From NCBI GenBank assembly GCA_017893485.1, contig CM030362.1:38782984-38846983 (forward strand): a stretch of 64,000 nucleotides of DNA. Direction: 5' to 3'. The translations under genes and the position numbers were made by a program. Below, piece after piece: positions 1 through 10,186 of the stretch. Origin of the DNA: Hemerocallis citrina (Eukaryota; Streptophyta; Magnoliopsida; Asparagales; Asphodelaceae). Numbering within the stretch: the stretch's first letter is position 1; the number at the start of each line of letters is the position of its first letter. The notes beneath the pieces are model-generated. The model was not told where the DNA came from. It searched no databases and worked only from the letters and a program-made list of their open reading frames with translations.

Positions 1-2181
1 CCTCTCCTCAGCAAGCCCGAACCGGGCGAGCCGCTTTGGCTCTACCTGTCCGCCTCGGACCACGCCCTCAGCGCCGTCCTCGTCCGAGAGGAGGAGGGAG
101 TTCAGAAACCACTGTACTATGTAAGCAAAGTGCTGCACCCAGCCGAGACGAGATACGCGAAGATAGAAAAGGTGGCCTATGCCCTGGTTATGGCAGCCCG
201 AAAACTCCGACCGTACTTCCAGGCCCACTCCGTCCAAGTACTGACCGACCAACCACTGAAGACCGTCCTCCACAAGCCCGAAAACTCCGGCCGATTAGTC
301 AAATGGTCGATCGAGCTGAGCCAGTTCGACATTAGCTATCATCCCAGGGCAGCCATTAAAGGGCAGGCCCTCGCCGAGTTCATAACTGAATGCACTGTCT
401 CCGAGCAACCTGACGTAGAAGAATCGGATCCGACTTGGGAGGTCTTTGTTGACGGCTCATCCTGCGAAACGGGGAGTGGGGCGGGCGTCATCCTTCGTGG
501 CCCCGACCAATTCCTACTTCAATACTCCCTGCGCCTCAACTTTCCAGCCTCCAACAACGAGGCAGAATACGAGGCCATGATCGCCGGATTGACCCTCGCC
601 CACCGAGCCGGTGCTAAGCGAATCCGGGCGTTTAGCGACTCTCAGCTCGTGATCCATCAAATCAACGGAGAGTACGAAGCCCGCGACGACCGAATGATGA
701 GGTATTTGGCGGCGGTCCGACGACTCTTGGCGTTCTTCGACGACGCTACGGTTGTCAGAGTCCCCAGGGAACAGAACGCCCAAGCCGACGCGCTATCCAA
801 ACTTGCCTCTTCTTCCTTCGAAGGCCTCGATCGTACGGTGCTCGTCGAGGTCCTCTTGGAGCCAAGCATCAGTAGCCCAGAGCCGGAAGCGATGTGTGTG
901 CAAGAGGGGACCAGCCCGGACGACTGGACCACTCCCATCCGAAAATTCTTAAACCGGGCCGAGCTTCCTGAAGACAAAGCCGAGGCCAGGCGAATCAAAA
1001 TCCGAGCTGAAAGGTTCGTCATGATCGATAACATCCTCTTCAAACGCTCGTACACCTTGGCCGACGGCAAACCCTACCTCCGCTGCCTCGCCAGGGACGA
1101 GGCCAGCTACGCCCTCAAAGACCTGCACGAGGGGATCGGCGGATGCCACATGGGGAGTAGGACACTTTCCCGAAAGGCCCTGAATCAAGGGTACTATTGG
1201 CCCACCATACTCCAAGACTCACAAGACTTAGTCAAGAGGTGCGGCCCCTGCCAAAGATTCTCCCCCATCAAAAGGCTTCCTCAAGCCAACCTCCGATCCC
1301 TGGCGAGCCCTACGCCCTTCGCCATGTGGGGTATGGACCTTGTGGGGCCCTTCCCCCCAGCAGTAGGGCAAAAGAAATTCCTGATTGTCGCCATCGACTA
1401 CTTCACCAAGTGGATCGAAGCCGAACCACTATCCAGCATCACCGAGCGCCAAGTGCAACAGTTCTTTTGGAAGAACATCATTTGTCGATTCGGGATCCCC
1501 CGAATCCTCGTCACGGACAACGGAACCCAGTTCCAAGGGCAGAACTTCCAATCTTTCTGTCAGGACATCGGCATCCAGCAGCGTTTCTCCGCCATTTGCC
1601 ACCCTCAGTCTAACGGCCAAGCGGAGAATGCGAACAGGTAAATCCTCGACGGCCTCAAAAAGCGCCTTGACAATTCCCCCAAAGGGCTATGGGTGGAGGA
1701 GCTGCCCAGCGTACTATGGGCACACCGAACCACACAGAGGATCCCCACGGGGGAGACGCCATTCAATCTGACCTATGGGACCGAGGCAGTCATCCCCGTC
1801 GAAGTCAGATTGCCTTCTCCCCGGATCATAGCCTTCGATGAAGACGACAATGCGTCCGCCCTGAGGGCTAACCTGGACCTCGTCGCCGAAGTACGAGAGA
1901 AGTCCGCGGTCCGAAGGAGCATTTATCAGCAACGGATCGAGAGATTTTACAACAAGAAAGTCCGCCCCACCAGCATCCAGGCAGGGGACCTGGTTTTGCG
2001 AAAGCTATCTGTCTCTGATCCAACCAAGAAGAGGAAACTGGCTCCCAACTAGGAAGGCCCATACCGCGTAGTCGAGGCTGTACGCCCTGGTACATACTGA
2101 CTGACGGATATGAACGACCGACCCATCAGCCGACCCTGGAACGCTGAGCACCTCATGAAATTCCGGGGAGATCAAGCTTAG
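1..2181 (+). pseudogene. Ty3/gypsy Tat-lineage pol, 3' part (RNase H, second RNase H, integrase), with three nonsense codons
   Basis: The frame is open from the window edge, so the 5' part of pol (protease, reverse transcriptase) lies outside. In order it encodes the RT-linked RNase H (YLSASDHALSAVLV, LRPYFQ), a second RNase H of the kind found in Tat elements (VDGSSCETGSGAG, NNEAEYEAM, SDSQLV, ADALSKLAS, about 420-810), the integrase zinc-binding region (LHEGIGGCHMG ... RCGPCQRF, about 1125-1260) and the integrase core with DDE residues in GMDLVGPF, TDNGTQF and QSNGQAE. A C-terminal segment follows and ends at TAG 2179-2181. Three codons in this one frame are stops: TAA 1639-1641, TAG 2050-2052 and TGA 2098-2100. 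Comparison with the other Tat copy in this window indicates Q, W and R at those places. The protein would process and integrate element cDNA. This copy is dead, although its frame is otherwise unshifted, so it is fairly young. Confidence 0.93.
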
Positions 2182-2608
2182 GTTCTAGCGTGGCTTAAGT
2201 AAATTAAAACTTTTGTAAACATTCGTGTGTAAAGGGCCGCTTCAGCGACCCCCCCCCCCCCGGTCTGGTATAAAAGAAGTCTCTTTTTGTCAAAAGTTAA
2301 ATACCTCGGCAACTCCGACCCGGTACCGGGCAATGGGGGCGGCATCTGGGTTCTCCCTCGGGTCTCATCCCCAAACGCCTCGGCAGGTTCGACCCAACTC
2401 CGGACCGGAGGTCTCCCTGTCGCCCCGCGTCGATCCCTCACGAATCGGCGGAGCCCGACCTCGCCTACACCGCCCTTCACCACCCCGATAGCCAGAGCAA
2501 AGAAGAAAAAGAAAGCTTTATTCATACTCTTTTATTTTGTGCGGAGAAAACAAGCAAATACCGTTACAGGACCACTCCACTCATCTCAAACTAAAGGGGA
2601 TCGCCGAC
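2182..2608. other. Convergent spacer between Tat pol (+) and the antisense gene (-)
   Basis: No coding sequence is supported here. The spacer holds a C homopolymer near 2249-2261 and, read on the minus strand, an AATAAAG-like signal near 2515-2530 just past the stop of the antisense reading frame. This would suit 3' ends of two convergent transcripts, but nothing in the sequence proves it. Confidence 0.4.
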
Positions 2609-3148
2609 TTAGGGCCCCTCGGACCCGGTGAAGGGCGGGATCACTCCGACCAAACGACTTGGGACTCTCTCTTCGTCATGACGGTCCTTCGGTTCTGCCA
2701 CCGTCGACACCCCGGCCACGGAGCTCTGGGCATCCACGGATCGAATGCGTTCCATCAGTGGCAACGCCGAGGGAGCCCCCTCTGCTCGCCGACCCCTCGA
2801 GGAAGATGTCGAAACACCCAACATAGTCCTATAGCGGTGTATCTCCATCTCCTTCTCCACTATCACATCGCGAAGTAGCTTCTCGGAGGAAGGCCTCTGC
2901 ACCGAGGAACTTGACATGGTGTATCCAAGACCAACGCCCCCTAGCTCCCGATCCACCATCGCCCTCCTCAGCCGGCTCGCCTCCTCACTTAGGGCTTCAG
3001 ACTTGTTCCTGTAATAATGGAAGGCCGCATCAGTGTCGCGAGCCCTCTTTCGATACCGAACCAAAGTGGCCTCTAAGGCCTCGACCTTGCCCCGAAGCCA
3101 CGCCACGTCGGAACGAAGGGGGTCCACCTCAGGAAAAGGAGCCGTGAC
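2609..3148 (-). CDS. Tat antisense gene, downstream coiled-coil ORF (possible fourth exon)
   Basis: This stop-free minus-strand reading starts after an acceptor-like TTCTCTTGTAG at 3149-3159 (in frame, phase 0) or at an internal ATG at 3127. It ends at 2609, giving 172-180 residues. The N-terminal half is a charged helix (RGKVEALEATLVRYRKRARD ... SEALSEEASRLRRAM), followed by EKLLRDVIVEKEMEIHRYR and a Ser-rich, Pro-containing tail. The right-hand Tat element carries a clear homologue at 59885-60385, with the core ESFLREAVVEKELEIRRLK. Whether it is spliced to the upstream exons is unknown. A phase-0 GAG|GTGGGA donor near 3345-3350 would allow it, but the upstream exon also reads on to its own stop, followed by a polyadenylation-like region. 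Function is not known; a coiled-coil partner is the most one can say. Confidence 0.6.
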   Translation of the reverse strand, partial: VTAPFPEVDPLRSDVAWLRGKVEALEATLVRYRKRARDTDAAFHYYRNKSEALSEEASRLRRAMVDRELGGVGLGYTMSSSSVQRPSSEKLLRDVIVEKEMEIHRYRTMLGVSTSSSRGRRAEGAPSALPLMERIRSVDAQSSVAGVSTVAEPKDRHDEERVPSRLVGVIPPFTGSEGP

Positions 3149-3330
3149 CTACAAGAGAACCAGCCCACTCAAGACATATGAGCAAAGAGGTTCAGTAATT
3201 TTTCGAAGTTGGAACACTTAGCCAGCCAAAAAACCCTCTTTTTATAAATTCAGTTTTCCCATACAAAAAATGCGGTGGCCAGTCCGCGGAAGGCAAATAC
3301 AATCGAGAGAAGGAAAAAGAAGGACAAAAA

Positions 3331-5442
3331 TTATACAGCTGGTTTTCCCACCTCTATATCAGCCGGATCCGTTGGGGGGTCGGCAACCGATTTATCATCT
3401 GACCCTTGTCCGCCAGGGGTCTTCGGTGTCCCCTCAATCTCCATATCATACTCGAAGTTGGACAGGTCGATAGTCGGATAAAAGTGCCTCACATGGCTGA
3501 GGGCCTTCGCATAACTGCTATCCTGGGCGTTGATCACCAGGATCTGACACGACTTAGTCACCTCTTTCTTCTCCTTCTCCGACCTCTCCTCCTGAGCCGC
3601 CCTCGCCTTCGCCCATTCCTCCTTCTCCTTGTCGAAAGCCGCCTTCGTCTCCGCCTCCTTCTTACGAGAGCCTTCGAGCTCTCCCTTCAATTCCGTCACC
3701 TCCTGCTCGGCCTTGTCAGCCCGGTCTCGCTCTCGCTGCAACGCCGCCTCGTAGAGGCCCCTCACATGGGCCCCCTGCACGGTCGCCTGCCATAACCAGA
3801 CACTACTAAGAAATCTTCCTTAAACAACATCACCCGAAAGCTAGGAGGTTCGATTGACTTACCAGCACAGTGGCCTGCGCAAGACGCACGTACGCCTCGT
3901 CCAGGGTCTGGGACTTCATATCCGAACGATCCCGAGGGGTCGCCAGCTTATCTGCAACCTCCACGGCCTGGCGCCCCCGAACCAGGCAATCACCCTCGCG
4001 GATCGACCAATCTGGCACCCACCTTCGCCGAAGTCTCTCCTCTAGTCCGGGATCCACCAGGGGACCCTTCCCTTTATCAGGGTCGGCGGCCGCACCCTGA
4101 TCCGAACCCCCCTGGACCACCGCGTCCCCACCCGTCTCCGACCGAGTCCTTTTCATCCTCGGCTGAATGGGGGCCTCGGAGACCACCTGGGACAACTCGG
4201 TCGTCTTCGCCGCGACATCCTTCTTCTCGGCCTTCTTCTTCTTCATGGCGAGCCTCAGCGCCTTAATCGACTCTTCATCCATTTCTGTAAAAAGACCCAT
4301 TAAGAACAAATGAGCGAGGAAGTACAAGAAGAGTGTGAGGAAAGAAACAACCACGTACGAGGCACGGCCGGGCTAGGGCTCAGTCCGACGCTTGCCAGAT
4401 GGGCCTCCGTCACCTTCCCCCAATTGATGCTATACGACAGACGGAGGCGCTCAACGAATCTCCACTCCTCCGCCGTCAAGTCCCCCGGCCCCGGTGCTGC
4501 GTAGCTCGGCTTAGAATGGTTCCACCGAGTAGGGATAGCCCAAGGATCCTCACTCCGGATCACCAGATACTTTTTCTTCCAGAACTTAATGGAATCTGGA
4601 TGACCGTGGACAACCTTCACCTTACCTCGAGGCGAGATGTAGTATACTCCTTCTGCCGATGAGCCAATCAACAACATCGCTCGGAACACGCCCAGCCGCA
4701 GGGGTACCCTCTGCTCCTCGCACAACAGCACGAAGCAGATGATCTGCTTCCAGGAGTTCGGCCCAAACTGCATCGGCGCCAGGGACGACCAATTTAACAC
4801 CTCCCGAACGAATGGGTGGATGGGCAGCCTCAGGCCGGAGATAAAGGCGTCCACTGGGAAGATACAATACCTATCCGGCAGGGGATCGGTCGGCCGAAGA
4901 GTGGAATTCGGCAGCATAAGCTCATAACTGGGCCCTATGTGGTAGGCCAACTGCAGAGCCCCCAAGTCGCTTGCCTCCAGAGCGGTCGGGGATGCGTCCA
5001 CCATCAACCTCTTCCGGCTTGACGACGACGGCTGAACCCCCGAGGACTCCTTATCTGAGAGATCGTCGGGGTAGCGACGGAAAGACCGGGGTTGTGCAGA
5101 CGACCCTATCGCCAAGTCGCTCGGGCCGCCAATCCTCGATCCCTTCTTCTTCGGAGCCCTCCTCCTCTTAGTCCGTTCCGGCGAAGGTGTAGACAAACGC
5201 CCCAGAACGGGCGGATTCAGAGACCCTGCGGAGCCATCTCCCTCGGAGCCACCCTCCTCTCCGGAAGCCGACCCTAGGGTCTGGACTTCATCTGAGCTAC
5301 CGCCCCCCTCCTCAGAGTCGCTGCTTTCTACCACGAAATGCCTCCGAGATCGCAATGGCTTCACACTGTGTACGACCTCCTCCTTGCCTACCGGCCCCTC
5401 CCCAGAGGTCGATGCCGACGAGCTGGACTGAGCCCTATCCAT
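3331..5442 (-). CDS. Tat antisense gene, three exons, intact 653-codon reading frame
   Basis: The gene lies antisense to pol, between pol and the 3' LTR, where extra antisense ORFs have been reported for Tat elements. Proposed exons are 5442-4359, 4284-3863 and 3786-3331. The introns, 4285-4358 (GTACGT ... TTTTTACAG, phase 1) and 3787-3862 (GTAAGT ... GGCAG, phase 0), sum the exons to 1962 nt, an exact multiple of three with no internal stop. The protein starts MDRAQSSSS, has an acidic Ser-rich N-terminus, the motifs KPLRSRR and STPSPER with a basic KRRRAPKKKG (possible nuclear signal), then a globular region about residues 180-350 (VREVLNWSSLAPMQFGPNSW, LCEEQRVPLRLGVF, WAIPTRWN) that I take to be the domain often labelled putative plant transposon protein. 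A Lys-rich segment, VPDWSI and a long heptad-like coiled coil (AALQRERDRADKAEQEVTEL) follow. The intact frame contrasts with the dead pol. The biochemical role is unknown. Confidence 0.8.
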
Positions 5443-5600
5443 CCGTGCCTAAGTTAAACGGGGTTACCAACTAACCTGGAATCACCTCGGAAAAACGACC
5501 TTGCTGCAGGAAGCTGAAGGGACGAGCGCTGAAGAGTTGAAGGATTTTTTGAAAAGTAAGAGGCAAGAGAGAAATAGGCGATGGGAGGAGAGGGGGGAAC

Positions 5601-5608
5601 ATTTATAG
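5601..5608 (-). promoter_or_regulatory. TATA box of the left antisense gene
   Basis: Read on the minus strand this is CCTATAAATG in a C-rich setting, about 160 bp before the ATG at 5442. The right-hand Tat copy has TTTTAAATCC in a similar C-rich setting about 140 bp before its ATG. The shared placement supports a dedicated antisense promoter separate from the LTR. Confidence 0.55.
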
Positions 5609-5761
5609 GGGATAGGAACAACTCCTCGATTTTCGCAGTCACTATTCACCGATTGACGTGCAACTGCCGCCTAGAAAATCACGCCACGCCCTCGAAACAT
5701 GTGCTGCTGACGTCACCCAGTGCCAGACTGGCCGCCCGATACGGGGGTCGGTTCGGGCAAA

Positions 5762-6545
5762 ATAACGGCTCGCCTTCACCGGCACTAAAGTACTCTTCTT
5801 CAGAAGATCCACCGGCTGGCCATCACCCTTACCAGCCCGTAATTCCCCCTCGTCTCGAGGTTCGGCTTGGCACCGGGGTACTCTTCCCAGGAAGAAACAA
5901 CAGCTCGCCTTCACCCTCACCGGCCCATAATCCCTCGCCAGCTCGAGGTCCGGTCCGGCACCCGGGTACTCTTCTTCGGAAGATCCACCGGCTGGCCATC
6001 ACCCTTACCAGCCCGTAATTCCCCCTCGTCTCGAGGTTAGGTCTGGCACCCGGGTACTCTTCTCAGGAAGAAACAACGGCTCGCCTTCACCCTTACCGAC
6101 CCATAATCCCTCGCCAGCTCGAGGTCCGGTCTGGCACCGGGGTACTCTTCTTCAGAAGATCCACCGGCGGGCCATCACCCTTACCAGCCCGTAATTCCCC
6201 CTCGTCTCGAGGTTCGGCCTGGCACCGGGGTACTCTTCTCAGGAAGAAACAACGGCTCGCCTTCACCCTTACCGACCCATAATCCCTCGCCAGCTCGAGG
6301 TCCGGTCTGGCACCCGGGTACTCTTCTTCGGAAGATCCATCGGCTGGCCATCACCCTTACCAGCCCATAATTCCCCCTCATCTCGAGGTTCGGTCTGGCA
6401 CCCGGGTACTCTTCTCAGGAAGAAGCAACGGCTCGCCATCACCCTTGTCGACACGTAATCCCTCGACCTCTCGAGGTTCAGTCGAACACCAGGGTACTCT
6501 TCTCCGGAAGAGACAACGGTTCGCCATCGCCTTCACCTACACGTA
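5762..6545. repeat. 88-bp tandem array with alternating A/B monomers (176-bp higher-order unit)
   Basis: The anchor GGTACTCTTCT recurs near 5789, 5874, 5962, 6051, 6138, 6226, 6314, 6402 and 6490, a spacing of about 88 bp. Monomers alternate between type A (after the anchor: TCGGAAGATCCACCGGC) and type B (CAGGAAGAAACAACGGCTCG). All short reading frames in this stretch are repeat shadows. The array lies between the antisense promoter and the polypurine tract. Confidence 0.9.
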
Positions 6546-6670
6546 GACCCTCGACTAGCTCGGGGTCCTATCCAAGCCTCAGGGCAGCACCACCAGGAAG
6601 GCCCTGTGATCCGCCCTCCCATTTTTTACAATCATGAACACTCCTCCACGGCTAGCTCCCGCACCCCCCG

Positions 6671-6687
6671 CAGGAGTGGGGGGCTTG
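6671..6687 (+). other. Polypurine tract of the left Tat element
   Basis: CAGGAGTGGGGGGCTTG sits immediately before the TGTGAC start of the 3' LTR. The right Tat element has CAGGAGTGTGGGGCA in the same position, which supports the assignment. It would prime plus-strand DNA synthesis. Confidence 0.75.
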
Positions 6688-7473
6688 TGTGACAGGGTAA
6701 AAATGGCCTGAGGCCCAACCAGGGCCCAATACAATTTTCACTCAGAAATGTAAAGATGGCAACCTGGTTCGGCTCCGGATCACTTCAGGGTCGGCGCCGA
6801 ACCTCGTGTTTGCCCTCACGGTGCCGGCCTCCTCGTACTGACGAGCCTCAGTATCCCTCGGAGTCCGATCCGGAGCAGTCCCACAGGCCGTCCCCCCTCT
6901 CTGGCGGGGCAGGAGGATGACCTAGCGCAGCCTAGGCCCTCCGATTCCCCCCAGAGGCACAGGAGGCTCACGATGGGCCACGTCAGCTCCAAATACCGCC
7001 AAGGGTTTCGCCACGTCAGCCCTATACCACTCCTGGTATCGCCACGTCCGCCCTAAACCCCCTGGGCCTTCTGCCACGTCAGGCCCGTGGGCTTTCGGAT
7101 CCAAACCCGGCCCCCAAGTGGAACCAAACCCGGTTGGGATTCTCTATAAATACTAGACCCACACCCACCTTTTGAGGTAATCAATCTTTTGCCACTTAAA
7201 TATACCTAGTTATTGCTACTCTCTCACAGAGACTGACTAGAGCGTCGGAGGGTCCGCCACCGGGACAAACCCCGGTGTTTCAGGACCGTCTGCAGGTACA
7301 CAAGACCTCGGATCCGACCCTTCCGATCCGAGCCCAACCTTCAACATCTTTCCGAGCTCATCGTAGGTCCCAGAAGGTCAATTGAAGGTCGGCAGACGAG
7401 CGGCAATCTTCTTCAATACAAATTGAGTCCGAACTCACACCTGGTGCTTCCACACGTTTCTCAGAAATAAACA
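6688..7473 (+). mobile_element. 3' LTR of the left Tat element
   Basis: The LTR begins TGTGACAGGG after the polypurine tract and ends at about 7473 (GAAATAAACA), where similarity to the right Tat LTR stops. It contains a TATA box (TATAAATA, 7145-7152). It also contains a segment shared with the other Tat LTRs: GACTAGAGCGTCGGAGGG followed by a perfect 7-bp stem CACCGGG/CCCGGTG with a 6-nt loop at 7258-7277. The matching 5' LTR would lie to the left of the window, so the TSD cannot be checked. Confidence 0.8.
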
Positions 7474-8573
7474 GCATCAATAATCGACCGATGGAAAATT
7501 ATTTCTCGGCCGTTTGATTATATTTATTTATTTATTTTAAAATTTCGACGGGCGGAAATGATTTATCGTCTGTTCTAATATTATCTTTTTTTTTTAAGTT
7601 GAGCACGAACTGGAAATGATTCCCTGTCTAATTCAAATTTAAAAAAAAAAACAAACAAAGGGCACGGACGGGAAATGATCCCCCCTCCCAGCCCATTTCT
7701 CTTGAGAAATGTGGAAAAAATCCTATAAACTATATCCTATAAATATTTCTATGTATATAGATTAGGTTTTAATTAAAATTAATTAAGAATTAAGATTTAA
7801 TTAGAATTAATTTAATAGTAAACTTGAAATTAATTATGAGTTATTTTTTAAAATATTTTATTTTATTTATCAGAGGATAAATGATTCACCGTCCGCTGGT
7901 TTATTATTTAAAAATTAAAATTAAAATTAATGGACGGAAAATTATTCCTAATCCATTGTTATTTTTTAAATTAAAACTAAAATTTGGGTACAAACAACCA
8001 CCGCTGAAACTCAAATTTTACATCATTATATGCCAAATACTTAAAATTTAAATCCGAACCACTATAATTGCTCTAACCCCATTTAACCACACCACACCAC
8101 ACCACATCACAAAAACAAAACGGCAACAGTAAATGGCTCGGCAAATAGTGAAAGTAGGTAAGCAATCAAATTCTACGAATGAGCCAAAGGAGGAAAAGTC
8201 CATTGCAGGTGCCAAACCTAATTATCTTCATCACCCACCCATCAATGTGAAGAATAATTCTTAGTAAAAAGAAGAAAAAAAAAGGAAAAAAAATATATCA
8301 ACGCGAAGGAAAAGAATAAACAAGTCTAGATCTTTTTTTTAAAGGCTAGTATTTAAATATTAAAATATTTTAAAAGATAACTGTACGTATCATTTCCGAA
8401 AATTGGGCCCACAATAAATGAAGACCATAGGGTGGGCGGACGCGACCTTGCCATCCAATCTTCTTTTCCTTTCTCAATAAAATAAGGGTGAATGACCCAT
8501 CGTTAGGTTTATAGAATTACCTATACATACCCAGAGTAAAAATAATATTCCAATAGCACCCAAATTTTTATAA
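7474..8573. other. AT-rich spacer with scattered degenerate ACGGaaATGAT motifs
   Basis: No gene is supported. Motifs of the type GACGGGcGGAAATGATTtatCGTC recur near 7486, 7545, 7605, 7660, 7872 and 7930, several with weak dyad symmetry. A short ACCAC microsatellite lies near 8088-8108. The origin is unclear. Confidence 0.5.
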
Positions 8574-8581
8574 TTAGAACC

Positions 8582-9465
8582 CCGGATTGGTCCTGGCCTA
8601 GGGCCAACAAGGCGACCGCCCAAAATCCACAGAGGAGGAGCCCAAATTTTTTTAAATATAATAAATTAATGGTCTTTTAATTAATATAATGAATTAATGG
8701 GTTTGTAATTAATTTTTAGTAGAGGACCCAATTTAGTAATCTCTCTCTTTTTCAATGTCACTTCAACTTCTTTATTTTATTTTTTTTGTCCAGCCTCTTC
8801 ATCTTCTTCAAATTCTCTCTCCCTCTCTCACTCACTCTCTCTCTCCCCCTCCGGCATCATCAGATCTTCTTCAAATTTTCAGTTGAGAATTTTCGTTTGT
8901 TTGTTTTACAGAGTTTTTTTCTTAGCAGGAGTTGTAGTCATGGTGTCTCGGGTATCAGAGACGTAGTTGGAGTTGTCGGTCTTCTTAGCAGGACTGCAGG
9001 AGTTGTTGGTCGTCTTAGCACTACTTGGTAGTTCAGCCCTCTCATGTCGTTTTTTTTAACTAATAGAATTGAGAATCTCTTTTGTGGATTTAAGAGGTAT
9101 TGAGGTAGAAATCACTCCAACAATAGTAGTGTTGACTGATTTTATTGTTAGGCAAGCTTAGTGACAAACTGAAATTTGAAGCTTATTTATATGATAAGCT
9201 TGATTCCTGGGGCCCTGGCCTTATGTTTTAGATGAGATGTGATTTTTTTTTCAGGTGCAAGAGTCGTTGTCACTATGCTTAATGAAAAATATAGAGTATT
9301 TGGTATCATAAATCAAAATAAAGGTAATCTTTATTTTTCTGGATATTGTTTTTATGTCCCCCGCTGTTATATTATAATTTATTAATATATATAAAAATAC
9401 ATGCGTGTCTATAAAGGGCCTAATTTTTTTCGTCCAGGGCCTCAAATATCTCAGGACCGGCCCTG
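8582..9465. mobile_element. Non-autonomous hAT-like element, 884 bp
   Basis: The left end is CCGGATTGGTCCTG and the right end, reverse-complemented, is CAGGGCCGGTCCTG. The 14-bp ends differ mainly by transitions. They are flanked by TTAGAACC (8574-8581) and TTAGGACC (9466-9473), an 8-bp TSD with one mismatch, the length typical of hAT. The subterminal GGCCTAGGGCCAAC and a GGGCCT-rich right end fit this kind of plant element. The interior has CT-rich and AT-rich sequence and no recognisable transposase; the 81-codon frame at 8786-9031 looks accidental. Confidence 0.65.
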
Positions 9466-9707
9466 TTAGGACCTAAAGGCTCTCGTCGTTTAATTCTCAG
9501 TTAAGATAATGAAATATTCTAGGAATATACATTTCAACGAGTTTAAACCCATTAAGGGGTATGTGAAATTACAAAAATACCCCCCCTCTTCTTCATCAGA
9601 TTTGTCCATATTTCTTCTTCCCTTTTTAAACCCTAAACCATTTTCTCAATCTCCATCTCAAATCAATTCCTAAATTCACCGCATCTAAGCTCTCTTCTCC
9701 ACCCACC

Positions 9708-10116
9708 ATGTCTGCCACCAGTTCTTTTTGTGAATCACCAATGTTGCCACTGCTAACTGCCTGGGAGAGCTTAAATTGTAGAGTGTGTGGGAGGTAAGAA
9801 TAAAGGTAGATTATTCTACTCTTGTCCGAATTACAAAGGGAAAGATGAGCGTGGGTGCAATTTTTTTGGGTGGGTATCAGTTGACAATGACAGAGATGAG
9901 AAAGAGATAAGGGTGGTAGAGTTGAAGGCAATTTTGTCTGAGCAAAAGGAGATTTTGAAATCAATGAAACATATGGAGGTTAATTTTGCTGCGAAGCTTC
10001 TTCAGTTGGAGACTTTTATCAGTGGATTGACATCGTTGTTTTGTAGCTGTTTTGTTTTGTTTGTTGTATATATTATTGTTGTTAATGCGATGCATATCAT
10101 GTATGACAGATGCTGA
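9708..10116 (+). pseudogene. GRF-type zinc-finger small protein relic (frameshifted)
   Basis: An ATG at 9708 opens MSATSSFCESPMLP ... LNCRVCGR and stops at 9795-9797. In another frame, overlapping from 9787, follows GRLFYSCPNYKGKDERG then CNFFGWVS. Together these give the Cys-x2-CysGly ... GR-F-x-CP ... C-FF-W pattern of the GRF zinc finger. A Lys/Glu coiled coil (VVELKAILSEQKEILKSMKH) and a hydrophobic C-terminal segment (CFVLFVVYIIVVNA) follow, a layout common in small plant GRF proteins. The break between the two halves of the finger is most simply one frameshift near 9785-9797, unless an unseen intron joins them. The 5' flank (9580-9700, CT-rich, AAACCCTAAACC) looks like a plant 5' UTR. 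GRF fingers bind single-stranded nucleic acid in better-known proteins; the role here is unknown. Confidence 0.6.
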
Positions 10117-10186
10117 ATTTACGTAGTGTAAGAAGTTCATTCGTTGATGGAATATGATGTAACGAATGAATGTATCTTTATGAAGG

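Noticed and set aside
3406..3795. A Leu/Arg-rich + strand frame of 129 codons opposite the antisense coiled coil.
   Set aside because: It is a shadow of the heptad-rich minus-strand exon; the minus frame is conserved in the second Tat element and this one is not.
8786..9031. An 81-codon frame starting in a CT-rich stretch.
   Set aside because: It lies inside the small hAT-like element, is low complexity (Leu/Ser/Phe-rich) and has no domain.
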